Both the position numbers and the translations under genes were made by a program. DNA of 64,000 bases from contig CAMWTS010000002.1 of the NCBI GenBank assembly GCA_947177225.1, positions 89,490 through 153,489 on the forward strand, given 5' to 3'. Source of the stretch: an uncultured Alistipes sp. Its GTDB lineage: Bacteria; Bacteroidota; Bacteroidia; Bacteroidales; Rikenellaceae. Positions 63,579 to 64,000 of this stretch are shown here, piece by piece (the stretch's first letter is position 1; each line of letters begins with the position of its first letter). The notes below the pieces were generated by a model. The model worked only from the letters and a program-made list of their open reading frames with translations, had not been told where the DNA came from and did no database searches.

Positions 63579-63687
63579 TGTCACTCCGAGGAGCCGCAGG
63601 CGACGTGGGAGTCTCGCAGGCACGAGCGCTGTTTACCGCAACAAAAGAGATTCTCTCGTCGGACATGCCGTCCTCCTCAGAATGACA
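63579..63687 (-). repeat. Family B 109-bp element, copy B3
   Basis: Inverted relative to B1 and B2, exactly 109 bp, starting TGTCACTCCGAGGAG and ending CTCCTCAGAATGACA. Confidence 0.85.
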
Positions 63688-63720
63688 GAATAGCGATAAT
63701 AGTATACCTAAGCGCACCCC

Positions 63721-63842
63721 TTTTTCGTCAAAAGCGGTATTATGCAACGCAACGCAGGAGCGAAGCGATGGGACGTACTCGATGTACTTCCCATTGCTGA
63801 GCGACAAGGCGCGGAAGCAGAATGCTGCTTTTCACGGAAAAC
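63721..63842. repeat. Family A palindromic element, copy A3
   Basis: Ends TTTTTCGTCAAAAGCGGTAT and GCTGCTTTTCACGGAAAA; central hairpin ATGGGACGTAC / GTACTTCCCAT around TCGAT. Outside the hairpin it is almost identical to A4. Confidence 0.85.
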
Positions 63843-63865
63843 CTCCAAAGAACCACAAACCTACT

Positions 63866-63985
63866 TTTTCGTCAAAAGCGGTAGTATGCAACGCAACGCA
63901 GGAGCGAGACGATGGGCTGTACTTACCGTACTGCCCATTGGCGAACGACAAGGCGCGGAAGCAGAATGCTGCTTTTCACGGAAAA
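63866..63985. repeat. Family A palindromic element, copy A4
   Basis: Tandem partner of A3 with a period of 145 bp. The central hairpin is ATGGGCTGTAC / GTACTGCCCAT around TTACC: relative to A3 an A-T pair is replaced by C-G. The following CCTCCAAAGAACCAC repeats the sequence after A3 and runs to the end of the window, so more copies may follow. Confidence 0.85.
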
Positions 63986-64000
63986 CCTCCAAAGAACCAC

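Noticed and set aside
63721..64000. Possible CRISPR-like direct repeats
   Set aside because: Units are 145 bp, palindromic and nearly identical over most of their length, without short repeats and unique spacers, and no cas gene is present.

Overview
The window is a 64 kb piece of a chromosome from a member of the Bacteroidota, almost certainly order Bacteroidales. The evidence is the recurring -33/-7 promoter (TTTG, about 20 nt, TAnnTTTG) ahead of many genes, and marker families of that group: S46 dipeptidyl peptidase, DUF4492-CydAB, GldE, SusC-type plug sequence, carboxypeptidase-regulatory domains, and ExbB with paired ExbD. Genes are GC-rich and ATA (Ile) codons are frequent. A Rikenellaceae/Alistipes-like host would fit, but the genus cannot be fixed from the sequence alone. 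No rRNA, tRNA, CRISPR array, integrase island or prophage was seen; most of the window is core chromosome.

Layout. 0.2-3.6 kb: a GH26 mannanase-like lipoprotein coupled to an AraC regulator, then enolase. 3.9-9.1 kb (minus): queA, an OmpA-type porin and the B12-dependent ribonucleotide reductase nrdJ. 9.3-14.3 kb: META lipoprotein, ridA, DUF4492-cydA-cydB and nfo. 15-22 kb: a DUF3078-like outer-membrane protein, a C-terminal processing protease, a small membrane protein, an S46 peptidase and a MATE exporter. 22.1-30.6 kb (minus): one seven-gene run, murG-murC-ftsQ-ftsA-ftsZ-gldE-PPTase. 31.2-31.5 kb: a structured small RNA with its own promoter and terminator. 32.3-34.7 kb (minus): an ExbB/ExbD energy-transducing set with an uncharacterised membrane protein. 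34.9-39.9 kb (minus): asparaginase, then cvpA-rsgA-trmH-aminotransferase. 40.2 kb: a GH2-fold protein that has lost both catalytic glutamates. 42.2-43.7 kb (minus): prmA-wbqC. 43.7-54.2 kb: xerD, a hydrolase, a metallo-beta-lactamase-fold protein, a 1964-residue alpha-2-macroglobulin with an embedded SusC-plug-like segment, cutC, and a transglutaminase-like lipoprotein. 54.3-58.5 kb: an outer-membrane barrel protein divergent from a membrane-anchored TPR/HTH regulator. 58.5-61.4 kb (minus): class III ribonucleotide reductase nrdD-nrdG behind a cobalamin riboswitch. 61.6-63.5 kb: dprA and tatD.

Working logic. The window holds both a B12-dependent (class II) and an oxygen-sensitive B12-independent (class III) ribonucleotide reductase. 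The riboswitch sits only on the class III operon, so cobalamin should switch dNTP synthesis to NrdJ. The division and cell-wall run couples lipid II completion (MurC, MurG) to FtsQ, FtsA and FtsZ.

The most unusual material lies between genes: at least four families of interspersed, structured repeats. Family A has terminal inverted repeats and a central hairpin whose arms co-vary between copies; it sits at 3' ends of genes. Family B is exactly 109 bp in all three complete copies, with 15-bp terminal inverted repeats. Family D is a co-varying hairpin with fixed flanks, and one copy contributes the -33 box of a near-perfect promoter. Families C and E are shorter.
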